Assembly (NCBI RefSeq): GCF_900099905.1 | Contig: NZ_FNEE01000027.1 | Location: 17,414 to 81,413, forward strand | Direction of reading: 5' to 3' | Origin: Mesorhizobium muleiense | Lineage (GTDB): Bacteria; Pseudomonadota; Alphaproteobacteria; Rhizobiales; Rhizobiaceae | DNA: 64,000 bases | Program-made: the position numbers and the translations under genes | In this document: positions 53,955 through 62,810 of the stretch, piece by piece | Layout of the letters: every line of letters starts with the position of its first letter | How positions within the stretch are numbered: position 1 is the stretch's first letter | Notes under the pieces: model-generated | The model's input: only the letters and a program-made list of their open reading frames with translations | Told to the model about the DNA's origin: nothing | Database searches by the model: none

Positions 53955-55244
53955 CTACGCCGCGATGAATTCGTTCCAGCGCCTCACCATGTAGCGGTCC
54001 TCGTCCATGACCGAGTTCCAGCAGGCGACCTTGCCCATGCGCTCGACAAAAGAGCCGCCGTCACGCACCGCGCCCGCCTTCTCCATGATCTTGCCGTCCG
54101 GCGCCATGATGTCGCCCTTGGCCGGCTTGCCGTCGACCCAGTAGCCCCATTCGTCCTCGGACATGAACTGCTTGGCCGTATCCATGGCGGCCGAGTAATA
54201 GCCCTGGCGGTTGAGGTAGGCGCCGACCCAGCCGGACAGGTACCAGTTGATGTACTCGTAGGCGGCGTCGAGCTCGGCGCCCTTGAGATGCGCTGCCAGA
54301 CCAAGGCCGCCGCCCCACGAGCGATAGCCTTCCTTCAGCGGCTGGTATTTGCAGGCGATGCCCTTGGAGCGCACCGCCGCGACCGCCGGCGACCACATCG
54401 ACTGGATGACCACTTCGCCTGAAGCCATCAAATTGACGCTCTCGTCGAACGATTTCCAGAACGCCCGGAACTGGCCGTCCTGCTTGGCCTTGATCAGGAA
54501 GTCGATCGTCTTGTCGATCTCCTCCTTGGTCATGTTGCCCTTGTCGGCATATTTGATGTTGCCCATGGCTTCCATGATCATCGCCGCATCCATGATGCCG
54601 ATCGACGGGATGTTGAGGATGGCGGCCTTGCCCTTGAAGGCCGGATCCATGATGTCGGCCCAGGTGGTGATGTCGCGGCCGACAAGATCGGGGCGAATGC
54701 CGAGCGTATCGGCATTGTAGATGGTCGGAACCATCGTCATCCACTGCGTCGGCTGCTTGGCGAAGGTCTTGGCGTCCTGCGCCTCGACGAAGCCGACGGT
54801 ATGCGGCGCGGTGCCTTGGGCGATGACGCTGTCGGGCGTCAGCTTGCCGGTGATGAACAGCGGTACGATCTTGTCGTAATATTTCAGCTTCTTGACATCC
54901 ATCGGCTGCATCACGCCGGACGGATAGACCTTCTTGGCGATCCAGTATTCGATGTCGGCGATGTCGTAGCTGTCCGGCTGGGTCACCGCGCGCTGGGCGG
55001 CGGCGTCGGAATCGGTCGCAGTCATTTCCAGCGTGATGCCGAGGTCGGCCTTGCACTTGTCGGCAATGGCGTTGAGGTTCGACACGCCGGTGCCGAACTG
55101 GCGCAGCGTGATCGGGTTCTGCGCCCAGATCGTCGGGAACCCGGTGATGGCACCCGAACCGGCGGCAAGACCGACGGCGGCAGCACCGGTCTTGAGCAGC
55201 GAGCGGCGGGAAATTCCTGTCTTGTTGTCGGTGGTGTTGGTCAT
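53955..55244 (-). CDS. ABC transporter periplasmic binding protein (PotD-like)
   Basis: 429 residues. Tat-type signal (GISRRSLLKTGAAAVGLAAGSGA), mature chain near AQNPITLRQFGTGVSN. PotD-family features include YNADTLGIRPD, ITTWADIMDPAFKGKAAILN and AYEYINWYLSGWVGAYLNRQGYYSA. Ligand unknown; the linked racemase suggests a hydantoin-, allantoin- or amino-acid-like compound rather than a polyamine. Confidence 0.87.
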   Translation of the reverse strand: MTNTTDNKTGISRRSLLKTGAAAVGLAAGSGAITGFPTIWAQNPITLRQFGTGVSNLNAIADKCKADLGITLEMTATDSDAAAQRAVTQPDSYDIADIEYWIAKKVYPSGVMQPMDVKKLKYYDKIVPLFITGKLTPDSVIAQGTAPHTVGFVEAQDAKTFAKQPTQWMTMVPTIYNADTLGIRPDLVGRDITTWADIMDPAFKGKAAILNIPSIGIMDAAMIMEAMGNIKYADKGNMTKEEIDKTIDFLIKAKQDGQFRAFWKSFDESVNLMASGEVVIQSMWSPAVAAVRSKGIACKYQPLKEGYRSWGGGLGLAAHLKGAELDAAYEYINWYLSGWVGAYLNRQGYYSAAMDTAKQFMSEDEWGYWVDGKPAKGDIMAPDGKIMEKAGAVRDGGSFVERMGKVACWNSVMDEDRYMVRRWNEFIAA

Positions 55245-55277
55245 GTCAGTTCCCCTGTTTTGTTTGATGGTTCTGGT

Positions 55278-56366
55278 TCAGGAATCGAGACGACCAAGGA
55301 CGATCGCGTCCTCGGCGTCCCAGGCGATCGGCACCGCGTCACCGACGGCGACCGGCTTGGCGAAGAAGCTGGTGTCGTCGACGATGACGGTAAAATCCTC
55401 AATGCCGGCGCCATTGACCGAGAGTTTTACGGTCGAGCCGCGGTATTCGACGTTGGAAGCGATGCCGGTGAAGCCGAGCCCCGTGGCCAGTGGGTCGCCG
55501 ATCCGCACATGGTCGGTACGAATGGCGATATCGATCGGCTCGCCGATCGCCCTGCCCTGCCCGCTGGCCGCAAGCGAGGCCCCACCCGGCACATCGAAGA
55601 CAACCATGCCGTCGCGGCTGCCGCTGACGCGGCCGGAGACGACGTTGTGATCGCCCATGAAGCGGGCGACGAACGCGGTGGCCGGCCGCTCGAAGACGAT
55701 GCGCGGATGCGCCGCCTGCTCGATACGGCCGTCATTCATGACCACGATCAGGTCGGCGAGCGCCATCGCCTCCTCCTGGCTGTGGGTGACGTGGACGAAA
55801 GTGATGCCGAGCGACGTCTGCAGCTTCTTCAGTTCCGCCCGCATGCGGATCTTCAGGAATGGATCGAGTGCCGATAGCGGCTCGTCGAGCAGCAGCGCTT
55901 CGGGGTCGGTGATCAGCGCGCGGGCCAGAGCGACGCGTTGCTGCTGTCCGCCCGAAAGCTGCGCCGGGCGGCGGCCGGCGTAGCCCTCCATCTGCATCAG
56001 CTTCAGCATATCGAGCGCCCTGGCGCGGCGCTCTTCCTTGCCGACGCCCTTCATCTTGAGGCTGAACGCAACATTGTCGACCAGGTCGAGATGCGGAAAC
56101 AGCGCGTAGGACTGGAACATCATGGCGGTGCCGCGCCTGGCCGGCGGCAAGTCGGTGACCACCGTGTTGCCGAGACGCACGTCGCCGCTCGATATGCTCT
56201 CATGCCCGGCAATCATGCGCAGCGTCGAGGTCTTGCCGCAGCCGGACGGCCCGAGCAGGCAGCAATAGGTTCCCGCGGGGATTTTCAAGCTGATGTCTTC
56301 GACGGCAGTCGTTGCGCCATAGATCTTCGAAACGGACACGATGTCGATTTCGGCGGCTTTGGACAT
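55278..56366 (-). CDS. ABC transporter ATPase (PotA-like)
   Basis: 362 residues. Walker A GPSGCGKTST, Q-loop MMFQSYALFPHL, signature LSGGQQQRVALARAL, Walker B ALLLDEPLSALD, H-loop THSQEEA, with a C-terminal TOBE domain. First gene of the leftward operon ATPase-binding protein-permeases-racemase, 260 nt from a divergent GntR gene. Confidence 0.92.
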   Translation of the reverse strand: MSKAAEIDIVSVSKIYGATTAVEDISLKIPAGTYCCLLGPSGCGKTSTLRMIAGHESISSGDVRLGNTVVTDLPPARRGTAMMFQSYALFPHLDLVDNVAFSLKMKGVGKEERRARALDMLKLMQMEGYAGRRPAQLSGGQQQRVALARALITDPEALLLDEPLSALDPFLKIRMRAELKKLQTSLGITFVHVTHSQEEAMALADLIVVMNDGRIEQAAHPRIVFERPATAFVARFMGDHNVVSGRVSGSRDGMVVFDVPGGASLAASGQGRAIGEPIDIAIRTDHVRIGDPLATGLGFTGIASNVEYRGSTVKLSVNGAGIEDFTVIVDDTSFFAKPVAVGDAVPIAWDAEDAIVLGRLDS

Positions 56367-56537
56367 CCGGCTTCCTCTCTAAATCAACTTAAGCAAAGCA
56401 TCATGCATGCCAGTTGCCCCAGATCGGCCTCAAACGATTGATTCCTTGGGAAAATCAGAATTGCCTCCGGCTGCCCCTCGAAACGGCATGCCTGAGAATG
56501 CACAAATTATAGGCGATCGCCATCGATTCTCGCAAAA

Positions 56538-56549
56538 ATCGTATGCAAT
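56538..56549. promoter_or_regulatory. Possible GntR/FCD operator
   Basis: ATCGTATGCAAT resembles the ATTGTATACAAT type bound by FCD-domain GntR proteins. It lies in the 260-nt region between the divergent ATPase and gntR genes, 78 nt before gntR. Only one imperfect site was seen. Confidence 0.35.
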
Positions 56550-56626
56550 CTTTTCCGGCATCGTATTCACTTTGCCCCTCGTGCAAGCGACCCGATTCAG
56601 GGTAGAAAGGCGCAGGGATCACCATC

Positions 56627-57340
56627 ATGAATATAGCCGACCAGACTTTCCCTGCTGTCGACAGTGCCAACGAGGATCGCGCCCAGGCGATCCGCGACCA
56701 GTTGCGCGACGCGATCGTCGACCGCCGGCTGGCGCCCGGAACCAAACTGTCGGAAGGCGAGGTCGGCACTTTATTCGATGTCAGCCGCACCGTGGCGCGC
56801 GCGGCGCTGCAGATGCTCTCCTTCGAAGGCCTGGTACGGACCGAGCGCAATCGTGGCGCCTTCGTCGCCAACCCGTCGCCGGAGGAAGCGCGCCAGGTCT
56901 TCGCTTCGCGCCGGCTGATCGAGCCCGGCATAGCGATTGCGGCAGCCGGGCGGATGACGCCGGACCATGTCGCTGCCTTCAAGGCGCAGCTCGATGAAGA
57001 GGGCCGCTTCATTGCCGAACGCGGACCAAATGCAAGACGCTCGGAAATCAAGGCTTCGGGCGATTTTCACCTGCTGCTGGCTTCGGTTGCCGGAAACGCC
57101 ATCCTCCAGCGCTTCATGGAAGAACTGGTGGCGCGGTCATCGCTGGTGATCGCGCTCTACGGCCGCTCGGGCGTCTCGAGCTGCGGCCATAGTGAGCACA
57201 TGAATATCCTGGAGGCGCTGGAAAATGGCAATTCCGAACGCGCCAGCGCGCTGATGCTGCATCACATCGATCATATCGAGGCCGACCTCGATCTGCGTGT
57301 CAGGAGCGGTCCGGCGCTCAGGCAGGCGCTCGAGTTCTGA
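56627..57340 (+). CDS. GntR-family regulator with FCD domain
   Basis: 237 residues. Winged helix AIRDQLRDAIVDRRLAPGTKLSEGEVGTLFDVSRTVARAALQMLSFEGLV, FCD ligand domain with DFHLLLASVAGNAILQRF and HSEHMNILEALENGNSERASALMLHHIDHIEADL. Divergent from the PotABCD-type operon, so it is the likely regulator of that importer and racemase. Confidence 0.88.
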   Translation: MNIADQTFPAVDSANEDRAQAIRDQLRDAIVDRRLAPGTKLSEGEVGTLFDVSRTVARAALQMLSFEGLVRTERNRGAFVANPSPEEARQVFASRRLIEPGIAIAAAGRMTPDHVAAFKAQLDEEGRFIAERGPNARRSEIKASGDFHLLLASVAGNAILQRFMEELVARSSLVIALYGRSGVSSCGHSEHMNILEALENGNSERASALMLHHIDHIEADLDLRVRSGPALRQALEF

Positions 57341-57497
57341 CGCTCATTTCGACCGGAGGGACGCGAATACCGCGCCCCTCAAAGCCGTTGGGCTCGGACC
57401 TTCAGGATCTGGTACAGCAAATCGCGGACGCGCCGCAGCCTCATCGACCACTTCTGGCTCATCTGCTTTCCAGTTCTGTTCGCCGACTGCTTACGTC

Positions 57498-58118
57498 TCA
57501 AAAAGCTTGGGCCGCCATGGCCATTCCAACCAGCGAGGTGGCGATTCCAGCGGTGCGGACCGTCGTCGGCCAACGAGCCAGCTTGACAGCGGACAGAATG
57601 CCGATTGCATGCAGCATCGACGTGGCGAGCATGAAGCCAGCGGCGTAGGCGATGCCGCCGGCGCTCTCGGGACTCTCAAGGCCGTGGGCGTTGCCGTGGA
57701 AGAGGCCGAACAGGGCCGTCAGTGCCGCCGCGGCGGCCAGCGGCAGCGGGCTGACGAGGCCGACCATGGCGCCGAAGACCACGAGCGACAGCGCGATGCC
57801 GGTTTCAAGCGAAGGCAGGCCGATGCCGGCCATGCCGAGAAACGCCCCTGCGACCATGGCCGAGACAAAGAACAGCGGCACAAGGACAATGCTGCGCCCG
57901 CCGGCACGGGCGCCGATGATGCCGACCGCGATCATGGCAAGCAGATGGTCCATGCCGAGGAGCGGATGTTGGAGACCGGCGAAAAAGCCGTGGACGTGAG
58001 CGCCGCCGCTATGGGCAAACGCCAGCGACGGTGTGAGGGCGGCGAGAGCTGAAAGGATGCCAAATCTTGCCAATGTTTTCATGCTTGCCAATGTTTTCAT
58101 GCTTGCAAATGTTTTCAT
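57498..58118 (-). CDS. hupE: HupE/UreJ-family nickel permease
   Basis: 206 residues, six membrane spans, signal-like start. Metal-binding HSGGAHVHGFFAGLQHPLLGMDHLLAM is the family signature (HPxxGxDH). The N-terminus is a triple repeat MKTFAS-MKTLAS-MKTLARFG encoded by an 18-bp tandem repeat (58065-58118), so three in-frame ATGs compete as starts. It ends the riboswitch-led operon after a ureohydrolase and a His-rich protein, so it would bring in Ni for that enzyme. Confidence 0.85.
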   Translation of the reverse strand: MKTFASMKTLASMKTLARFGILSALAALTPSLAFAHSGGAHVHGFFAGLQHPLLGMDHLLAMIAVGIIGARAGGRSIVLVPLFFVSAMVAGAFLGMAGIGLPSLETGIALSLVVFGAMVGLVSPLPLAAAAALTALFGLFHGNAHGLESPESAGGIAYAAGFMLATSMLHAIGILSAVKLARWPTTVRTAGIATSLVGMAMAAQAF

Positions 58119-58156
58119 GGTTGTACCTGTTCGATGAGAGTGACGGGTTTTGGTTT

Positions 58157-58690
58157 TCAGTGCCCGGGAACGGCGAATTGCGAAGCGGCGGAGCGGTCTG
58201 CGAGGGCGCGCGCCGCGGCGAAGCCGAGCGGCTTTTGCTCAGCGCCATCGTGATAGATGAAAGCGAGGCGGCGGCGATGCGATGTCAGGCGCGCCGGCAG
58301 CGGGTGATAGGCGACGCCGGTGCCGCCGACGAGCGGCATGACCGCGCCGACGTCGACCAGATCCTCGGTTTCGACGCGCAAGAGATGAAGCCGCACGCCG
58401 TCGGCCCTCTCGCCGACAAAGGGTATGCCGGCCAGACGCAGAAAGCTGGATGGGTCCGGCGCCCGCGCAAAGCCTTCGAGGAAGGCGGTTTCGACAAGAT
58501 CGAGGTCGACCGATGCGGGATCAACCGGCAACTCGTGAGCCTGCTCCGGCAGATGCGGCGTCTGCCATTGCAGCGGCTTGCCAGCGGGCCCATTGTGGCC
58601 GGGGGCGTGCGGATGGTCATGATGACCGTTCGGCCCGTGATGATGGTGGCCGTCGCCATGGCCATGACTGTGGTGATGATCGTCGTGCAT
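58157..58690 (-). CDS. Histidine-rich putative metal-handling protein
   Basis: 177 residues from ATG 58690. The first 34 residues contain 15 histidines (MHDDHHHSHGHGDGHHHHG and on). The rest (LDLVETAFLEGFARAPDPSSFLRLAGIPFVG, VAYHPLPARLTSHRRRLAFIYHD) matches no family I know. The His-rich tract resembles nickel-storing segments in UreE, HypB and SlyD. Being between the ureohydrolase and the nickel permease genes, it is probably a nickel chaperone for the hydrolase (inference). Replaces the HypA/HypB-like helpers found beside cyanobacterial guanidine hydrolase. Confidence 0.72.
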   Translation of the reverse strand: MHDDHHHSHGHGDGHHHHGPNGHHDHPHAPGHNGPAGKPLQWQTPHLPEQAHELPVDPASVDLDLVETAFLEGFARAPDPSSFLRLAGIPFVGERADGVRLHLLRVETEDLVDVGAVMPLVGGTGVAYHPLPARLTSHRRRLAFIYHDGAEQKPLGFAAARALADRSAASQFAVPGH

Positions 58691-58692
58691 GG

Positions 58693-59901
58693 TCAAAAAC
58701 TCACCGGTTTGTCGATGATCGATTTGTGCTTGCCGAGATTGCCGTGGGCGACCATGGAGCCGAGCGCTTCGACGACGACACGCACGCCGAACAGCGCGGT
58801 GATGTCCGACGTGTCGTAGGGCGGCGAGACCTCGACCACTTCCAGCCCGCAAATGCCAGGCGCCGTCACCAGCCCAAGCAGCTTGAGCGCCTCGCGCGGC
58901 AGGAAGCCGCCCGGCTCAGGCCAGCCGGTGCCCGGCACGAAGCCGCAATCGAGGCTGTCGACGTCGAAGGAGATGTAGACGGCGTCGGTGTCCTTCCATG
59001 CGAGCTCGAGCGCGATTTCCGCCGCCTTCTCAAGCCCCATCTGCTCGATGTCGGCAATGGTCAGCACGTTGGTGCCGCGTTTTCTCGCCTCGGCGACGCC
59101 GTAGCGGGGAACCTGCCAGCCGCCGATGCCGAGCTGCACGAGATTGGTCGCCGAGACATTCGGCAGGTTGGTCGCCCAGTACCAGGGCGTGGTGTGCATG
59201 CGCTCGTCGAGATCCTTTTCCTGGATGTCGATATGGCGGTCGAAATGGATGATGCCGATGCGCTTCGAGGTCACGTCGGCGATGCCGCGAACGCAAGGGA
59301 AACCGATCGAATGGTCGCCGCCCAGCATGATCGGCAGCGCGCCGGACGAGGCGACATGGCTGACGCCCTTGGTGATCTGGTCAAAACTCTTTTCGAGGTT
59401 GGCGGGAATGGTGAAGACGTCGCCGGCGTCGCACAACGTCATCTGCTCGCGCAAATCGACGCCGAGCTCGTAATTGTACGGCGTATAGAGCGCCGAGATG
59501 CGGCGAATGCCTTGCGGCCCGAAGCGGGTTCCCGGCCGGTAGGTGGTGCCGCTGTCGAAAGGAATGCCGATGACGGCAGCATCATATTTGCCGACATCGC
59601 GGACGTTCTCGACATAGGGCGCCTTGAGGAAGGTGTTGATGCCGGCGAAATGCGGCAGCTCGCCGCGCGCGAATGTCGGGATCGACTTGTCGACGATCGA
59701 CTCCGATCCCGGCAGGCCCATGTCGAGCGCCCATTGCTGCTCCTTGCGCCAGCCGCTTTCCGGCAGCTTGCCCTCGGCCTCGATGGACTTCCAGCCCTGC
59801 GTGCCGCGGGCGTCGAAATCGGGGTGGTGAAAACGCTCCCTGGCCGCCCGGGCGACGAGCCCTGCCCGGCGGTGGCTGCGTTCGGGGATATTTCTGGACA
59901 T
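58693..59901 (-). CDS. gdmH: Ureohydrolase, probable Ni-dependent guanidine hydrolase
   Basis: 402 residues, arginase/agmatinase fold with an N-terminal extension of about 100 residues, longer than agmatinase (about 310). All six metal ligands are present: His197 (GGDHS), Asp221, His223, Asp225 (HFDRHID) and Asp313, Asp315 (SFDVD). The PGTGWPEPGGF loop is present. HFDRHID has Arg where agmatinases have Ala. Downstream of a guanidine-I riboswitch and a guanidine-type ABC importer, with nickel genes after it, this points to guanidine hydrolysis to urea and ammonia. Agmatinase or guanidinobutyrase would be the call without the context. Confidence 0.78.
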   Translation of the reverse strand: MSRNIPERSHRRAGLVARAARERFHHPDFDARGTQGWKSIEAEGKLPESGWRKEQQWALDMGLPGSESIVDKSIPTFARGELPHFAGINTFLKAPYVENVRDVGKYDAAVIGIPFDSGTTYRPGTRFGPQGIRRISALYTPYNYELGVDLREQMTLCDAGDVFTIPANLEKSFDQITKGVSHVASSGALPIMLGGDHSIGFPCVRGIADVTSKRIGIIHFDRHIDIQEKDLDERMHTTPWYWATNLPNVSATNLVQLGIGGWQVPRYGVAEARKRGTNVLTIADIEQMGLEKAAEIALELAWKDTDAVYISFDVDSLDCGFVPGTGWPEPGGFLPREALKLLGLVTAPGICGLEVVEVSPPYDTSDITALFGVRVVVEALGSMVAHGNLGKHKSIIDKPVSF

Positions 59902-59912
59902 TCAACTCTCCG

Positions 59913-60722
59913 TTACGACGCCGTCGTCGCCATTGCTGTATCCGGTCGGGTCGTCCCGACCATCGCGGCCACCTTGGCCAAGTGCTGAGAGGAAGCCCGG
60001 GTCTTGCGATCGAGCTTCAGATCGTAGGTGATCGTCGCGCCGTAAGCCGACGGGAACTGCGGATCGTGGCGCACCTTGTCGAAGACCAGCACACGGGTGC
60101 CAAGCTTGAAGGCTTCGCCGATATCGTGGGTGACCAGCACCACCGTCATGCCGTGCTCGGTCCACAACTCGGTCAATAGCTCGTGCATCTCGACGCGGAT
60201 GCCGGGATCGAGCGCCCCGAACGGCTCGTCGAGAAGCAGGATCTGCGGACGGCCGAGCAAGGTCTGTGCAATCGCCAGCCGCTGCTGCATGCCGCCGGAG
60301 AGCGATGCCGGATAGAGGTCGCGCGCATGGGCAAGGCCAACCCGCGCCAGCATGGCCTCGGCCTGTTGCCTGGCGTTTCTGCGCCTGGCGCCGAAGACGC
60401 GGCCAAACGGCCCGCCCGAGCGAAAGTCTTCGACCAGCAGCAGGTTCTGCATGGCGGTCAGATGCGGAAACACCGAATAGCGCTGGAAGACGATGCCGCG
60501 CTGCGGCGTCGGCTCGGGCACGATCGGGCCATCGCCGACGATGACGACACCGCTGCTCTGCTGCTCCTGGCCGAGCAGGATGCGCAGGAACGTCGATTTT
60601 CCGCAGCCGCTGGCGCCGACCAGCGACAGGAATTCGCCGGCTTCGGCGGTGACGTTGACCCGCTCGAGCACGCGGGCATCGCCATAACTCTTTTCCAGCC
60701 CGTGAACGACGATGCGGCTCAT
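59913..60722 (-). CDS. ABC transporter ATPase (nitrate/taurine type), guanidine importer
   Basis: 269 residues. Walker A GASGCGKSTF, Q-loop FQRYSVFPHL, signature LSGGMQQRLAIAQTLL, Walker B ILLLDEPFGALD, H-loop THDIGEA. ATG 60722 overlaps the permease stop by 4 nt. In cyanobacteria the same transporter class lies next to guanidine hydrolase; guanidine as cargo here follows from the riboswitch and gdmH. Confidence 0.88.
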   Translation of the reverse strand: MSRIVVHGLEKSYGDARVLERVNVTAEAGEFLSLVGASGCGKSTFLRILLGQEQQSSGVVIVGDGPIVPEPTPQRGIVFQRYSVFPHLTAMQNLLLVEDFRSGGPFGRVFGARRRNARQQAEAMLARVGLAHARDLYPASLSGGMQQRLAIAQTLLGRPQILLLDEPFGALDPGIRVEMHELLTELWTEHGMTVVLVTHDIGEAFKLGTRVLVFDKVRHDPQFPSAYGATITYDLKLDRKTRASSQHLAKVAAMVGTTRPDTAMATTAS

Positions 60723-61630
60723 CTGGCCTCCACCGGATGCGCCCAAGGGGAGATTGCCCGCGACAGCCGCACCAGCAGCCAGTCGGTAATCACGGCAAGC
60801 AGCGTGATCCAGGCGACATAGGGCAGGATGACGTCCATCGAGAGATAGCGGCGGACGAGGAAGATGCGGTAACCCAGCCCTTCGGTCGAGGCGATGGCTT
60901 CGGCGGCGATCAGGAACAGCCAGGCCGGCCCGAGCGCCAGCCGCACGCAAGTGAGGAGGCGCGGCATGATCTGCGGCAGCACCAGCCGCAAGACCATGGT
61001 CCAGCTGTTGCCGCCAAGCGTTTGCGCCTTGGCCACCAGTTCTGGTGGCAGTTCCATCACCCGGTTGGCGATGTCGCGCACCATCACCGGCGCGACGCCG
61101 ACGGCGATCAGCGTGATCTTGGCCGTTTCGCCGAGGCCGAGCGCGATGAACAGGATCGGCAGCAGCGCCAGCGGAGGGATGACGCAAACGACGGTGACGA
61201 AGGGCAGCAGGAACGCCCGCACCCGCGGGATGAAGCCGATGGCAATGCCGAGCGAAAGCGCGGCGACCGTGGCAACGCCCACGCCCGCGAACAGCCTGAG
61301 GAGACTGGCATAGGTGTCGACCCACAGGATGAGGTCGCCCGAGCGCTTGTCCGGCACCGTGGCAAGGTCAAGAAAGGCCGACCACATCTGTACCGGCGAA
61401 GGCAGCAGCTTGTCGCTGGGATTGACCGCCAGTCGTTGCGCCGAAGCGAAGAGATAGGCGATCGCCACGAACAGGAACGGCAAGCCGCCGAGGAACAAGG
61501 CGCCGCCGCGCGAAACCTTCGCATTGATCATGCGAAGGCGCACCCTCGGCTTTGGCCGGGAAGGGCGCGTGGTGCCCTCACCGCCCGTCGCGGAGGCTTC
61601 ATCCCTGGCACTCATTCCCTTGGCCAGCAT
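60719..61630 (-). CDS. ABC transporter permease (nitrate/taurine type), guanidine importer
   Basis: 303 residues, about six spans after a polar N-terminus of 40 residues. EAA loop VAKAQTLGGNSWTMVLRLVLPQIMPRLL, and AWLFLIAAEAIASTEGLGYRIFLVRRYLSMD typical of TauC/SsuC permeases. Six nt after the binding-protein stop and coupled to the ATPase. Confidence 0.88.
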   Translation of the reverse strand: MLAKGMSARDEASATGGEGTTRPSRPKPRVRLRMINAKVSRGGALFLGGLPFLFVAIAYLFASAQRLAVNPSDKLLPSPVQMWSAFLDLATVPDKRSGDLILWVDTYASLLRLFAGVGVATVAALSLGIAIGFIPRVRAFLLPFVTVVCVIPPLALLPILFIALGLGETAKITLIAVGVAPVMVRDIANRVMELPPELVAKAQTLGGNSWTMVLRLVLPQIMPRLLTCVRLALGPAWLFLIAAEAIASTEGLGYRIFLVRRYLSMDVILPYVAWITLLAVITDWLLVRLSRAISPWAHPVEAR

Positions 61631-61636
61631 GTCGGG

Positions 61637-62701
61637 TCAGGGCGTTGCGGTTGCCGCCTCGGCCATGAACGCTGGATCGAAACGCAGCTTGACGTTGTTG
61701 GCGTCGCCCAGCGTCGATCCGTCGGCAAAGCTCATGCCGACCACGTCGACACTCGTCGCATTGGTGCCGAGAATGCCGTGGCTGAACAGGAAGTTGCGGA
61801 CCAGATCCATCGTCTTCGGCAATTCGCTGCCATTGGTGAACTCGACCGCCTTGGCGGGGTCGAAGAACATTGCCGTCGAGGCAAGCTGCGCGTCGAAGCC
61901 GGCGAGGTCGGTGCCGGACGCCTTGGCCATCTCCTCCTTGGCTGCCTTGCCTTCCGGCGTGTCGGAGGTCATCAGGTCCATCACCTCGTACCACGCGCCG
62001 ACAAGCGCCTTGCCCAATTCCGGATTGTCCTTCAGCGTCTCGGTGTTGACGACCATCATGTCGATGATCTCACCGGGAATCTGCGCGGAATCGAAAACCT
62101 TGTGCGCACCCGGCATGGCGACGATCTCGGAAACCAGCGGGTTCCAGGTAACGACCGAGGTGACGTCGCTGGTGCCGTAGGCGGCGACCATGTCGGCGTC
62201 GGACGTGTTGACGACGGTGATGTCCTTCTCGGCGAGCTTGACCGTGTCCAGTGCCCGCGCCAGCAGGTAATGCGAGACGGAGAGCTCTACGAGATTGACC
62301 TTCTGGCCGGCAATGTCGGCGAGCGCGGCCTTGTCCTTGAGGATCACCGCATCGTTGCCGTTGGAGAAGTCGCCGATGATCAAGGCGGTGGTGTCGACGC
62401 CGCCGCCTGCGGGGATCGACAGCGCGTCCATGTTGGTCATCGAACAGCCGTCGAAACCGCCGGCGGTGTACTGGTTGATGCTTTCGACATAGTCGTTGAT
62501 GCGGGTGATCTCGACATTGATGCCGTTCTTGTCTGCCCATTTCTTCATGATGCCGCTGTCGGAGAGATAGCCCCACGGCATCCAGCCGACATAGATCGAC
62601 CAGCATATCTTGAAGTCTTTCTTGGGCGCCGCGTCGGCAGCGGAAACGATGGGAAGGCTGAGTGATGCGGCTAGGATGATTGCGGCCAGCTTGCGAAGCA
62701 T
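61637..62701 (-). CDS. ABC transporter periplasmic binding protein (NMT1/TauA-like), guanidine importer
   Basis: 354 residues. Signal peptide to SAADAAPKKDF, mature chain KICWSIYVGWMPWGYLSDSGIMKKWADKNG. Fold type II features such as NMDALSIPAGGGVDTTALIIGDFSNG and SVVTWNPLVSEI. Close relatives are often annotated as putative urea transporter components. First gene after the guanidine-I riboswitch, so guanidine is the expected ligand. Confidence 0.86.
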   Translation of the reverse strand: MLRKLAAIILAASLSLPIVSAADAAPKKDFKICWSIYVGWMPWGYLSDSGIMKKWADKNGINVEITRINDYVESINQYTAGGFDGCSMTNMDALSIPAGGGVDTTALIIGDFSNGNDAVILKDKAALADIAGQKVNLVELSVSHYLLARALDTVKLAEKDITVVNTSDADMVAAYGTSDVTSVVTWNPLVSEIVAMPGAHKVFDSAQIPGEIIDMMVVNTETLKDNPELGKALVGAWYEVMDLMTSDTPEGKAAKEEMAKASGTDLAGFDAQLASTAMFFDPAKAVEFTNGSELPKTMDLVRNFLFSHGILGTNATSVDVVGMSFADGSTLGDANNVKLRFDPAFMAEAATATP

Positions 62702-62766
62702 TGCGTACCCCTGTTCGCGATCCGGATTGCGTCCGGACTTTATGTTGGGGTTTGCGGAGCGCGCAT

Positions 62767-62810
62767 CCGGGAGAGGTTCGCGCCAGCAAACCCGTGCAGG
62801 GTTCTCCCGG
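62767..62810 (-). promoter_or_regulatory. Riboswitch expression platform hairpin
   Basis: The aptamer's 3' strand CCGGGAGA (62810-62803 on the minus strand) can pair with downstream TCTCCCGG (62774-62767), 28 nt apart. That stem competes with the ligand-bound aptamer. No T-run follows it, so the switch may be Rho-dependent or translational rather than a simple terminator. Confidence 0.6.

Noticed and set aside
58693..59901. Calling the ureohydrolase a plain agmatinase (speB)
   Set aside because: The length, N-terminal extension, nickel genes and upstream guanidine-I riboswitch point to guanidine hydrolase instead, though enzyme assay is needed.
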